Counted from the first letter of the stretch, positions 32,501-41,053 are shown. The stretch is 41,053 nucleotides of DNA from Ministeria vibrans ATCC 50519 (GCA_943704425.1 CALSCP010001329.1:46875-87927); one strand, 5' to 3'. A program made the numbers and translations. The notes: generated by a model not told the origin, from the letters alone.

Positions 32501-35500
32501 ACGCCAAAACGACACGACACTTTCGCGATCCGCCACGGATCGCGATGGGTCCAACAGTGCGCCGAAACGCTCGATGGGAAAGGAGTCGGCGTTGAGCGCA
32601 CGCCGCACATCGTCGAGAGCAACGGGATGCTGAGCGCAAATGGACGTGACAACACGAAGAAGGGCGTGAGGGACAACACTCGTACTCGAGCTGACTGCTG
32701 CGCGCACAAGGTCAGATAGATGGCATGTGGCACTGGTCGAGTCAAGGTAGACTGTCTTGAGGCTGCTAACGGCACGCGAGTCGGTGGCCGCCAGAGCAAG
32801 CGGACGTAGCAACAATCGTGACAGAGTGTCTGATGTTGCTGTTGAGGGATTTGCTTCTGCTGTCGATGTTGCTGCTATCGCCAAGTTGTCTTCATTCTTG
32901 GAGAGGGTGACAAGCAGACGATGGCTCGCTGAAAGGCAATGAGAAAATCGTGTGCGTACGGCAGCGGGTTCGCTGGAGCCCGCAGTGAAGACACCGAAGA
33001 GATGAGACGAGGCAAATAGAAGGCACTCGTTCGCGTAGAGGGGCAGCAGGGCGTTGCGCATGGTGTCGCCACCGCGGGCGCCCAACGACGAGCAGACGTT
33101 TAGACCACAGGTGAGGGCGCGGCGCAAGGTTTCAGTGAGGCCACCGTGGTGAGCACCGCTAAACTGGACGCTCAAAGCCGCCTGGAAGTACGCATTGCGA
33201 CGCAAAGGATCGTTGCCAAACGCGTCAATGCCGCTCGGACGAACACGTTCGCCACCAAACAGTAACGACAAGTCTGACACAATAGCGCTTGCCGTCGACT
33301 CTAACGGAGTGTGTGGCGGCGGCGGCGGTGGCGAGGGGCAGTAGGAGGTACAGGCAGTGCGCCATGGTGTACAATCAGGAGCCGGAACCGAGCTGGGGAC
33401 AAGCGACCAGGCAACCTGCAAGGGCACACCTGCAGCGAGCGCCTCCTCAAAAATGTCAGTGAGGTGCACGGGGCAGTTATCGGGGAGAATGGCTCGATGG
33501 ATGGCACGTGTGAGAAAATGAAGCGTCTGAATGAGAGGCGGCACAAACACGGCAACAATGGAGCTGATGGAGTCGCCGTCAAGGTGAATCGCTTGTGCAT
33601 TGGCGTACGCGAGACATGCGCCAACAATCGCCACGGCGCTGGTGGAAGGCGGGCATGCAGCAACAGTGGGAGTAGTGGTAGCGGACGCAGCGTCTATCGG
33701 TGCGGGGGGTGGGGGTGAGGAGGTGGTGCTAAGACTGGTGAGGGACGTGGCAAAGCCAAGATTGTCAAGTTGCTCGACAACACCTGAGAGGAGCTGACCC
33801 ACCAGACGCTGATGATCACTGAGCGAACGTGAAGCGAGTGTTTGTACAGCGGCGAGGGACTCGGCAAAGTTGGTGGTGGTAGTGTTCGCCGCCTCCGAGT
33901 ACAATGCAATTGTTCTGTCACGCAGCAGGGGACGTTCGCGTATCTCGGATTGTTCGGCGCCGCCGCCGAATGAGACATCGGGGCGAACACACATAAACTG
34001 CGAGGCGAGCCACATCATGTGAAGCGATGCGGCGAGACCCGCCGAGAGGGCCATTGCAGGCATGGTGATTTCGTTGAGAGCGACCAAGACAGAGTGAGGA
34101 GGGGGCAACACAGCGAGGACATCCATGGCGGCGGCCAACAGTAGCGAACAGGAGGCTTCCCGGCGAGTGGTGAGCGTTGATGGATTGCCGGCGATAAGGC
34201 TTGCGAGGGACACATCGGACGAGGTGGAAGTGGCATTAGTTGCGGTGCGTGTGTGCACATGGTCGGTACCACGCACGTACAGCTTCAGGAGCGCACCGTA
34301 CAGCTGTTCGTAGGCACTGGAATCGAGAGCGCTCAACAACGAGCCAATGCTGAGGGTGTGTTGGTGGGTCGAGGCGAGCGACAGGTCGAGGAAGTCGAGC
34401 GGAAAGAGGATGGTGTCCGACAGGAGAGTGGTGGAGGAGACACGCAGCGGTAGGAGAGATGATATGCGTGAGTACCAGTGACTATCCGGCGTTGTCGAGG
34501 GGGAGACTGAGGGGGAACACCCAAGGAGACTGGCCCGAAATTTGGCAATGAGCGAGGCAGGCGTGTCGCTTGAAGGTAGCTCGGCCACACGCAAATGTTG
34601 AATGAGGTGCAAGAACAACTGAAGGCATCGCGCGGTGAGGAGCACATGGTGTGGAGCGGGATTGGTTGCGTTCGAAAGAATGTCGACCAATTGACAGACG
34701 ATGTGATGTCGTTGGTCACTTGACAATTGATGATAGACGGTGAGAAGAATGAGGGCGTAGCGCTCGCCCGTGTCGGCATCTTCAAGAGAAAAAAGTGGTG
34801 CCATCTGATGGTCGTGGGCGGCACTGGTGCACAAAAAAGAATGGGTGGTGGCGAGAAAACGCTTCCAGGCGACAAAGGCGAGTGTGGTAGCGGACGATGA
34901 CGACGACGACGACGATGGCGTTGAGGTACTCGTGGCAGATGAGGCGGGCAATTGGGCAAGTAGCACGCGGGCGAGGCAGGCAAGGGTGCCGTGCGCAATG
35001 ACCACGGGCCAAAGTTGCGAGGAGACCTGGTCACCGTCGTCTAGCGCGACGCCTAATTGGCGCAGTAGCGACATATGCGAGGTTGACGGCAACGGTGTGG
35101 CCGAGGCGAGGAGTAAGGAGTTGAGGAGTGTTTCGAGTTGCAGCAAGATGCGAGCGGCGGGAGTGGCGCGTGTGTAGGCAGGCATCAAGATACTGTCGAT
35201 GGCTTGTACAAGCGTAACGAGCGTAGCAATGGCCGAGTCGTCGCCAAGCGCGTGTAGGTGTTGTGGTTGGGTATTGAGAAGGGTGAGCAACTTGATGGAT
35301 CGTTCGCAATAGCGCGCGTACAGCGTCATGTTTTGAATAGCGTTGTTGTTGTCGTCGTCGTTATTGCGAGATGTGATAGGTTGGTCCAGGATGACAGCCG
35401 GAGTAGGACTTGAAGAAGGTGATGCAACGGCGGGTTCGGGTGTGCCTGAGTCAAAGAGAGAGCCAAACATGCCTTGACCATCATCACCGGCATCACCATC

Positions 35501-37522
35501 GTCACCTTGCACGACGGCCCTCGCGGGAGTCTCCACAGGTGGTGTTGCCTCGACAGGTGCCTTGTGATGAGGCACAGTTGTGGACGCATGCCAAGCGTTG
35601 ACGCGCAACGTCTCATTGAGCGATGCTGCTTCGACAAGCGGCACAGTCGCGGCCATCAGTAGGTGACGAACAAACTTGTGATGCGAGAAGGATTGAAGCC
35701 GTGAAGTGAGCAGAGAAACCGATACAGTAGACGGAAGCGGGTCCCATTGGGTCTGTTGGGTCCAGTCGATCGGCGGCGGGGTCTCTGAGACGGAAATAGA
35801 TTCGCGACCCTTGAGTTTTGACAGCGACTCAAGCGCGTCGTTTGCCAGGCCGGCCGCAAATGAGTCCAGAAATATGTGCCTAATTAAGATAAAGGAAGGG
35901 AGGGAAGAACAAGATGGACGAGTTAGTTTCTCTTCATTTTTCAACATTACTCTTTCTCTTTCTCGCTCTTTCACTTTGTTTCTCTCTCACTCTTTTTACT
36001 CTCTATCATTTTGTTTTTTTTTTCTCTCCCCATCTCCTCTTCTCTTTCTCTTTCTCTCTCTATCACATTGTTTCTTTCTCCTCTCTCTCTATTATTTGTT
36101 TCTTTCTCCTCTCTCTCTCTCTAGTTTGTTATGTTTACTTGAGTGGAACTGTGTCAATGTGGAGAAGAAAGACATGCGCGAGGACGTCGACCAAAAAGCT
36201 GGCGTGTACTGTATCGCCCAGACCGCAACGAAGTAAGATCTTTTCGAGGTCTACTATGCACTAAAACCATGATGATAATAATAAACAGACGATAAATTAA
36301 CAATATATTTAATAATAATAATAATAATACCTGATGATCGCAAGGGCATGGAATGGATGCGGAGGCGATGAAATGGCGTAGACGGAGGCAGGCGATGGCG
36401 GCATCGTGCACAATGGTGGAAGGAGGTGAAGGCAAAAATGACCTTTCGAGAAGGGTGTGGGCTGTCGCAATGCAACGAGCGGACATGAGCAGCTCCGTGG
36501 ATACACGCTGAATCGTTGCGGGAGTGCTTTCTGCGGGTGTGGAGCACGACGTGACGAGTTTCAAAAGACGCTCCACACCATGGAGGTGGGTGGCAAAGCC
36601 GACATGAAGACGCGAACGCAACGAGAGTTTTTTCTCGTTCGAGTCAAGTTTCGGAGTGGGCGAGGCGAGAAGAGACTCGACAACGCGCGAAAGGGATGAA
36701 TCTGTGGCGAAGGGGTCCTTTGTCGGGTCCATCGATACTGTTGTCACCGTTGTCTTTGCCGCCGCCGACGACCCCGGCGACGATGACGTTGCAGGTGACT
36801 GCAAGGGGAAGAGGGTGTTGAGGTCGCCGGGAAAGTCCTCGCGGCCAAGTCGTCGGCGCATTTGGACGTGCGTTCGCGAAGTGTCAACAGTGAGACACAT
36901 TTCGAGCGCAGTCAGCAAAGACTCCTGAAAAGAAAACGGACAGGAGAGGGAGAGAGAGAGAGAGAGAGAGAGACAAGGAACACACAGAGGTGAGTGAGTG
37001 GGTGTTGAGAGCGGTGACGTGAAGAGTCAACTTACGAATACAGGGCTTTCAAGTGACTGCTCGCGCGAAGCGAACCGCCGCTCAATATGATGCAACGCGT
37101 ACTCGAGGATGTCGAGGACGCTGTCGAGGACGCTGTCCACAACTAACAATACCAAAGAAGGGCAAACATCAGAGAGAAAGAGAGAAGCGGAAAGGCGGAA
37201 GAAGCGCGAAAAAAAGAAGAAAAAAAAAACGAATACGGTCGAACGAATGGGAAAGTATCGACAGAATCAGAGGGAGGGTGCGCACGAGCATCGTGGCAGG
37301 CACAAGGCAGCAGACGGGCCACGAAGAGATGGCGCAGGGCGACGACGCGACAAGGGAATGAGAGCGCAGAGTTCTTTTTTCTTGTGCGTCTGCGGCTGAC
37401 CTTGGCAATCCCAGGCATCGCCGCGCGCCGAGAAGCTCGACGCGGCGATCTTGACCAGGTGGGCCATGTAGACACTGGATGCATCGTCGTCGGTGAGAAG
37501 AAGTCCCTGTCTCAGACGGACA
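19607..37522 (-). CDS. UBR4: UBR4-like giant E3 ubiquitin ligase (Pushover/BIG family), 5' end missing
   Basis: Exons on the minus strand are 37401-37522 (starts at an acceptor, so earlier exons are missing), 37036-37142, 36331-36924, 36139-36260 and 19607-35879. Together they encode about 5,738 residues, slightly more than human UBR4. UBR4 recognises N-degrons and chain-extends ubiquitin. Landmarks by position: UBR-box zinc finger at about 31700-31880 (WYYCYTCKM ... CDCGVQGNTVCKC), a beta-propeller-like region at 30000-31050, FPIDFFEECRDV at about 29010-29040, a Cys-rich zinc module at 25135-25340 (CPRCSHMV ... CRNCGENANQC), and the C-terminal hemi-RING/E3 module at 19607-20760 (CMICREGY with downstream HFHLVHANCH). 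Between these lie armadillo-like helical stretches. Low-complexity insertions include poly-Asp (about 29525-29585), poly-Gln (24560-24640), poly-Gly (20937-20970) and several poly-Ala runs. Introns occur only in the first 10 percent of the coding sequence. Confidence 0.96.
24560..24645 (-). repeat. CAA/CAG tract coding for poly-Gln in UBR4
   Basis: About 26 glutamine codons with a few Leu interruptions, placed in a weakly conserved linker downstream of the Cys-rich zinc module. It is a CAG-type coding microsatellite. Confidence 0.9.
29519..29597 (-). repeat. Near-pure GAC/GAT trinucleotide tract coding for poly-Asp in UBR4
   Basis: A run of Asp codons (TCG/TCA on the plus strand), interrupted by a few Asn, encodes an acidic stretch between the beta-propeller-like and FPIDFFE regions. 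Because the DNA is nearly pure trinucleotide repeat it should vary in length. Confidence 0.9.
35945..36126 (+). repeat. Dispersed-repeat cluster in a UBR4 intron, antisense to the gene
   Basis: The intron 35880-36138 carries several units related to CTATCACTTTGTTTCTTTC (for example at 35965-35990, 36002-36020 and 36058-36085). They lie on the plus strand while UBR4 is on the minus strand, so the gene's own sense strand is purine-rich here. Confidence 0.75.
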
Positions 37523-37588
37523 CTACAAGGAGAGAGAGATGGAGAGAGAGGGGAGAGATAGACACGACAAAAAAGACACAAGTCAGCA

Positions 37589-37625
37589 TTTTTTTTTCGT
37601 TTTTTTTTTTTTTTTTTTTTTTTTT
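37589..37625 (+). repeat. Poly(T) tract at a suspected junction
   Basis: Two T runs separated by CG, the second about 26 T long. They end in GTAG, forming the acceptor of the WSC exon. Just to the left, on the other strand, lies the pyrimidine tract and acceptor of the first visible UBR4 exon. Confidence 0.9.
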
Positions 37626-37629
37626 GTAG

Positions 37630-38294
37630 CGTACGTCGGGTGCTTTTTGGACGTTGGAGAGCGTCGCGACCTGTGGATTGAAAAGCATGGGCACAAGAAG
37701 CACACACCTACGACGTGCGTTGAGGAATGCAAACAGGCGGGCTATCGGTTTGCGGCTGTGCAGAATGGCGGCACTGACTGCTGGTGTGGGATGAAGTACG
37801 GTCTGTATGGCAGTGCGGGAGCCATCTGTGACAGGGCGTGTACCGCGGACAAGACACAAATGTGTGGCGGTTACCTTGCCAACGATGTTTTCATGACTGG
37901 TGTCGACATGGCTACGCCCAAGGGTCGAGTGGGTTGCTACAAGTCGGCAACGGACCCCTTGGCGGAGTTGAGTGCGCAGCAGTCGGCTGAAGTCCTGTAC
38001 ACACCTGTAACGTGCCCGGTGGCGTGTGGTCGTGCTGGTTTCAAGTATGCGGCTCTTCGCGAGGGCTCCAAGTGCTTTTGTGGCAACACGTATGGTGCGG
38101 CGGGCACTGCGGGTGCGCTGTGCAACTTGCCGTGCGCAGTGGACCAGTCCTATGTGTGTGGTGGCGCCACGAGTTGGGATGTGTACCAGGCGACCAGTGA
38201 GACGCCTTCTGTGCCTGCCGGTGCCTTTGCTATGCCGATGCCGCTGGAGCACACTTGGCACGTGGACACTAATGGTGATTTTCGTCTCGTTTGA
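37630..38294 (+). CDS. WSC-domain protein, 3' exon (5' part missing)
   Basis: A single exon of 665 nt begins at a poly-T/GTAG acceptor in phase 1 and ends at TGA, giving about 221 residues. It contains two WSC domains in tandem. The first starts YVGCFLDVG and contains CVEECKQAGYRFAAVQ, CWCG and CGGY. The second starts GRVGCYKS and contains CPVACGRAGFKYAALR, CFCG, CNLPC and CGGA. The eight-cysteine spacing is regular in both. WSC domains bind carbohydrate and are usually extracellular or at the cell surface. No signal peptide is visible, because the upstream exon or exons are not in place: to the left is opposite-strand UBR4 coding sequence. A start at the in-frame ATG at 37539 would translate the poly-T as poly-Phe and is unlikely. 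Confidence 0.85.
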
Positions 38295-38427
38295 GAAGTG
38301 AGAGGAGAGAAGAGAGAAGAGGAGAGGGAAAGTGTCATTGAGGAATGAACTGAACTTAATCATTCATAAAATATTTTCAAAATAATCACAATTTTATTTT
38401 GATATTCATCAACCCTCATCAAAAGAA

Positions 38428-38785
38428 ATGTCTGGATACCAAACTGTCGAATCGGGCTCGCCCAACACCCTTGAATACAAGGTTTACTTCAGTAAGAAAA
38501 GCGACTCTGCTCTTTTACCCTGGGTTCTCTGCTCTTCTATTTGTGGGCTGAGTTTCGTGCGAATCACGTGCAGGGCCAAGCGGCTCCTCTCTCCCCTCTC
38601 CTAGTTTGGTTTTCATGTGTTCACAGCCAATGGTGTGTGGTTCGTCGAGACAATTGGGTGTTGTGGGGAAAGGGATGCGTTTCGTTGAGGATGGCGATGA
38701 TTTTTGCTAAACACTTTCGTTGTTGCATGTAGAGGATGCCTCTGGCGCACTTGTGAGTCCCTTTTATGATATTCCTCTGTTTGCC
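38428..38785 (+). CDS. Class I inorganic pyrophosphatase, first two exons only
   Basis: Exon 1 (38428-38491) and exon 2 (38733-38785) are joined by an intron with a GTAAGA donor and GTAG acceptor. They encode about 39 residues running MSGYQTVESG ... NTLEYKVYF, then KDASGALVSPFYDIPLFA. This is the conserved start of eukaryotic soluble pyrophosphatase, which hydrolyses PPi and normally continues with an Asp-Lys segment and the metal-binding core. After the GCC at 38783-38785 the homology stops. GTGCAT there could be a weak donor, but no later pyrophosphatase exon appears on the plus strand in the remaining 2.3 kb, which is antisense NB-ARC coding DNA. All catalytic residues are missing, so the fragment cannot be active. 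Confidence 0.85.
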
Positions 38786-41053
38786 GTGCATCGTGGAAGC
38801 TCAATTGGTCTGGTTTCACGACTGCAATCTGAGAGCGGTCGCTGCTGCACACGACAAGCCACGCGAACACACCCTTACACTCGGTTGGCGGGGTGTACGA
38901 CGTCACCAGCTCGCGTGTCGCCATGTCCCACAGTGCAAGGTCACCGTCGGCAGCAAGCGAGACAACGGCAAGATCATCACCGGGAATCGTAACCACCCAC
39001 ACCACGCCGCGCTTGTGATGCGCAAGCTTGCACAGCAGCGGTGTATTCGGTGGCTCAAGGCACGGCGGCTGTGCCCACGCAAGCGACATCCACAGCGGGA
39101 TCGACTCGGCTGCCCGCTCAATCGAAGACATCAGACGCGCCACAACGTTGTTCTGCGCCTCGAGACCGCGCAAGCGGCCGTGTAGTTGGCGAGCAAGCGA
39201 GTGCCCGTTGTCAAGGTCGTTGCGCGACAGCCGCAGCGTCTTGACGAGAATCTCCAGGTCGGTGTTGACGTGAGCTGCTCCATAGGCCACATTGGCATCT
39301 TCGAGTGTGGACAGTGACACGTCGAGGCAGCGGCTCCACCACGCAAACTCGACGAGCAGCTCTTCGGCGTCATTCGTACGCTCGGCGCTCACCAGATGGT
39401 ACACGTAGTGCTCGTAGAAGTAGTCGTCGTCCTCCGTCTCCCACAGGTCGCCCGTCGTACTCGCTTCGTACGCCGACAGCAGCTTGACGTGGCGCTGGCG
39501 GACATTATCGCAATAGAATGCGGCAAAGTCGTGTTGAAGATCATGCAGGAATACGGCTGAGCCGTCGGCATTCTCACGCAAAAGAGACCGACCGACGAGT
39601 TCGTCGACGACGCGGCGACCAAGGCGAAGACGAGTGCAGAGCTCCTCCTCGCTCCAGAGCATGTCGAGTGTGTCGCGTGGAATGGCGCCGCCACGCGAGA
39701 ACACGGCGAGGTCGAGATAGCACTCTGCCAGGCCCGGCTCGTCGTCGAGGCTGAGCTTGATCGTGCTGTAGAGCGATACGTGTTGCTCATCCTCGATGGC
39801 CTCACCCCAAGCAAGCTTAGCATTGACCAAGTCCTTCTCGTAGTTGATCCACTGGAGATCGCGATGTCCGCGGAGCTGGGCGCCAACAATGCCGAGGGCG
39901 AGGGGAAGCCGGCCAACGGCCTCGATAATACTTGTGGCGATGCGTGGAAGCACGTCGAGCTCGGCCACACGCCGCAGCATATCTTCGGCGAGTTCAGGTG
40001 TAGGGACTTCGAGGGATAGACGGAACGTCTTGGGGAGGAACGAGTCGGAAATACGCGTTGTGACCAGAAGCGCACGACCAGGTGCGGCGGTCCAGTGGCG
40101 CTGCAATGTTTTCACATCGGCACAGTCGCCCGACCAGACGTTGTCAAGGACGAGCAGGGCAGGCGTTGATTCCGCGTATTTGCACAGCCAACGGCACATA
40201 TCGTCGACCGACTGCATGGCTTCATCCGGCGCCTGCGTAGGAGCGCCGAAAAAGGACGCGAGCGTGGCGAGGGTGTGGATGAACGGCTGTTGTTGCGGAT
40301 CGTCGCGTCGCTTCAGAAGCCAGGCAACGCGCGTCTCTGTAAAATGTTCACTGACGCGCAGGTCTTGCGCAACGGCGGACGCCAGTACCGACTTGCCGGT
40401 ACCGCCCATGCCGGTGATGACAACAGTCTTGCCGCTGGTGCCGGTGTCAGTGAGCATTTCACTGACAATCATGTCCGTCTCCATGGCACGCGACGCGTAG
40501 TGGCTAAGTGGCGGTGGCAGCTCAAAGTCACAAATGCGCGGCGTCGCCTTGGCCTCGAGCTCGTCGACCTTTGCGACCAGTGCCGTGATGTATTGTAGGA
40601 TTTCTTTGCTCAGCGGCGGGGGCGAGTCGATGAGCTCTTGAAATTCGCCCAGTACGTCGCAGTTCGCAGGAAGCGCCCGGTCGAGGAGCTCCCGGAGGTT
40701 GTCGGTGAACTTGTCGAGTGTCGCCTGGGACAGCCGCTTGTTTTTGTGCTTGTGGATCCACTTGTTTCGATCGTCAAGTGCTCTCCGGAGCCACTTGTCG
40801 AGGACACGCGGCGCGTCAGCAGCGTTGAGGAGAAAGTTGAAGACAAACGTCTCGTCGCCGTCGGCGGCGGCGTGCACGGATGATTTGGTATTCGGAGCAA
40901 GAGCACTCGCAAGGGACCACGACAGCTGACTCTCGTCGGTCGCCCATGCGGCCGGGTCGACGTTGAGCAGGCTAGCGGAGGACGCGCGATTTGTTTTCGC
41001 TTTTTTCAACGCCGTCTCCCAGTGCTTCGCGGCGTGTTTTTTTTTTTTTTTTT
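38613..41053 (-). CDS. NB-ARC (STAND) ATPase with the beginning of a WD40 region, partial at both ends
   Basis: An uninterrupted minus-strand frame runs in from the window edge with no ATG at its start and ends at 38613. The real coding part probably ends near 38786. The N-terminal 170 residues are helical and unrecognised, with no CARD or TIR. The NB-ARC domain follows, with Walker A GMGGTGKS (about 40388-40411), Walker B LLVLDNVW (about 40137-40160), LLVTTR (about 40055-40075), GRLPLALGIVGAQL and LHDLQHDFA at the winged-helix sensor position. A helical linker then carries an ILVKTLRLS / ARQLHGRL motif, and one clear WD40 repeat (VVWVVTIPGDDLAVVSLAADGDLALWD), with part of a second ending SFHDA. 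STAND proteins of this layout, such as Apaf-1, act as nucleotide-driven oligomeric switches. The last 58 or so residues are antisense to the pyrophosphatase fragment and look like a chimaeric tail. Confidence 0.85.
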   Translation of the reverse strand, partial: KKKKKHAAKHWETALKKAKTNRASSASLLNVDPAAWATDESQLSWSLASALAPNTKSSVHAAADGDETFVFNFLLNAADAPRVLDKWLRRALDDRNKWIHKHKNKRLSQATLDKFTDNLRELLDRALPANCDVLGEFQELIDSPPPLSKEILQYITALVAKVDELEAKATPRICDFELPPPLSHYASRAMETDMIVSEMLTDTGTSGKTVVITGMGGTGKSVLASAVAQDLRVSEHFTETRVAWLLKRRDDPQQQPFIHTLATLASFFGAPTQAPDEAMQSVDDMCRWLCKYAESTPALLVLDNVWSGDCADVKTLQRHWTAAPGRALLVTTRISDSFLPKTFRLSLEVPTPELAEDMLRRVAELDVLPRIATSIIEAVGRLPLALGIVGAQLRGHRDLQWINYEKDLVNAKLAWGEAIEDEQHVSLYSTIKLSLDDEPGLAECYLDLAVFSRGGAIPRDTLDMLWSEEELCTRLRLGRRVVDELVGRSLLRENADGSAVFLHDLQHDFAAFYCDNVRQRHVKLLSAYEASTTGDLWETEDDDYFYEHYVYHLVSAERTNDAEELLVEFAWWSRCLDVSLSTLEDANVAYGAAHVNTDLEILVKTLRLSRNDLDNGHSLARQLHGRLRGLEAQNNVVARLMSSIERAAESIPLWMSLAWAQPPCLEPPNTPLLCKLAHHKRGVVWVVTIPGDDLAVVSLAADGDLALWDMATRELVTSYTPPTECKGVFAWLVVCSSDRSQIAVVKPDQLSFHDARQTEEYHKRDSQVRQRHPLHATTKVFSKNHRHPQRNASLSPQHPIVSTNHTPLAVNT
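41037..41053 (+). repeat. Terminal poly(T) tract
   Basis: Seventeen T at the window end, directly upstream (in minus sense) of the open NB-ARC frame. It may mark a contig end. Confidence 0.7.

Noticed and set aside
37539-37629. Starting the WSC protein at the in-frame ATG at 37539
   Set aside because: This would translate a poly-T splice tract as poly-Phe, and an acceptor GTAG sits exactly at the start of homology.
37630-37700. A UBR4 upstream exon on the minus strand opposite the WSC exon (frame ending in a GTACGC donor)
   Set aside because: Its phase does not match the acceptor at 37523, and the opposite strand has regular WSC cysteines, so it is most likely a shadow.
38840-38875. A 34-nt intron (GTAAGG...GCAG) in the NB-ARC frame
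   Set aside because: Removing it leads at once to a stop codon, and it destroys the second WD40-like repeat that reads well without splicing.
38613-41053. Calling the NB-ARC protein Apaf-1
   Set aside because: No CARD precedes the NB-ARC domain, the WD40 region is mostly missing, and the same domain order occurs widely outside animals.

Overview
The window is nuclear DNA of a eukaryote. About 60 introns can be placed, mostly 55 to 300 nt long, and they join reading frames exactly. The gene set suggests an amorphean protist, perhaps a unicellular holozoan: a Rap-type Ras GEF with two cyclic-nucleotide-binding domains, a giant UBR4-type ubiquitin ligase, a USP10-type deubiquitinase, a UCP4-like carrier, a WSC protein and an NB-ARC/WD40 protein. 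I cannot name the species. Exon coordinates below come from reading splice sites by eye and checking phase. All complete gene models sum to whole codons.

Layout, left to right. (1) 48-1453, minus: a five-exon acidic protein of unknown function. (2) 1625-6954, plus: a 20-exon RAPGEF2/6-like exchange factor. (3) 7095-9191, minus: mitochondrial dihydrolipoamide succinyltransferase (DLST). (4) 9281-12084, plus: eIF2B gamma. (5) 12265-13585, minus: UCP4-like mitochondrial carrier. (6) 13833-15493, minus: PP2C phosphatase. (7) 15812-16865, plus: METTL-type (family 16) methyltransferase. (8) 16986-19173, minus: USP10-like deubiquitinase. (9) 19607-37522, minus: UBR4-like protein of about 5,740 residues, most of it in one 16.3-kb exon. 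(10) 37630-38294, plus: 3' part of a WSC-domain gene. (11) 38428-38785, plus: first two exons of a class I inorganic pyrophosphatase. (12) 38613-41053, minus: NB-ARC protein with the start of a WD40 region, open at the window edge.

Genes are tightly packed and mostly alternate in strand. Convergent neighbours are 120-180 bp apart, and the DLST and eIF2B gamma start codons are only 89 bp apart. The first eight genes are ordinary, complete housekeeping or signalling genes and form no evident pathway, although a deubiquitinase lies next to a ubiquitin ligase.

The right-hand 3.5 kb differs. The WSC gene and the UBR4 gene both lack first exons and face each other across a poly(T) tract. The pyrophosphatase gene stops in mid-protein exactly where the WD40 region of the opposite-strand NB-ARC gene also breaks off. 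This points to a rearrangement or an assembly error. I found no convincing new multi-gene system. The best leads are these junctions, a dispersed pyrimidine-rich repeat present in both orientations, an unusual GTACG/GTAG splice-site preference, and the 5'-only introns of the UBR4 gene.
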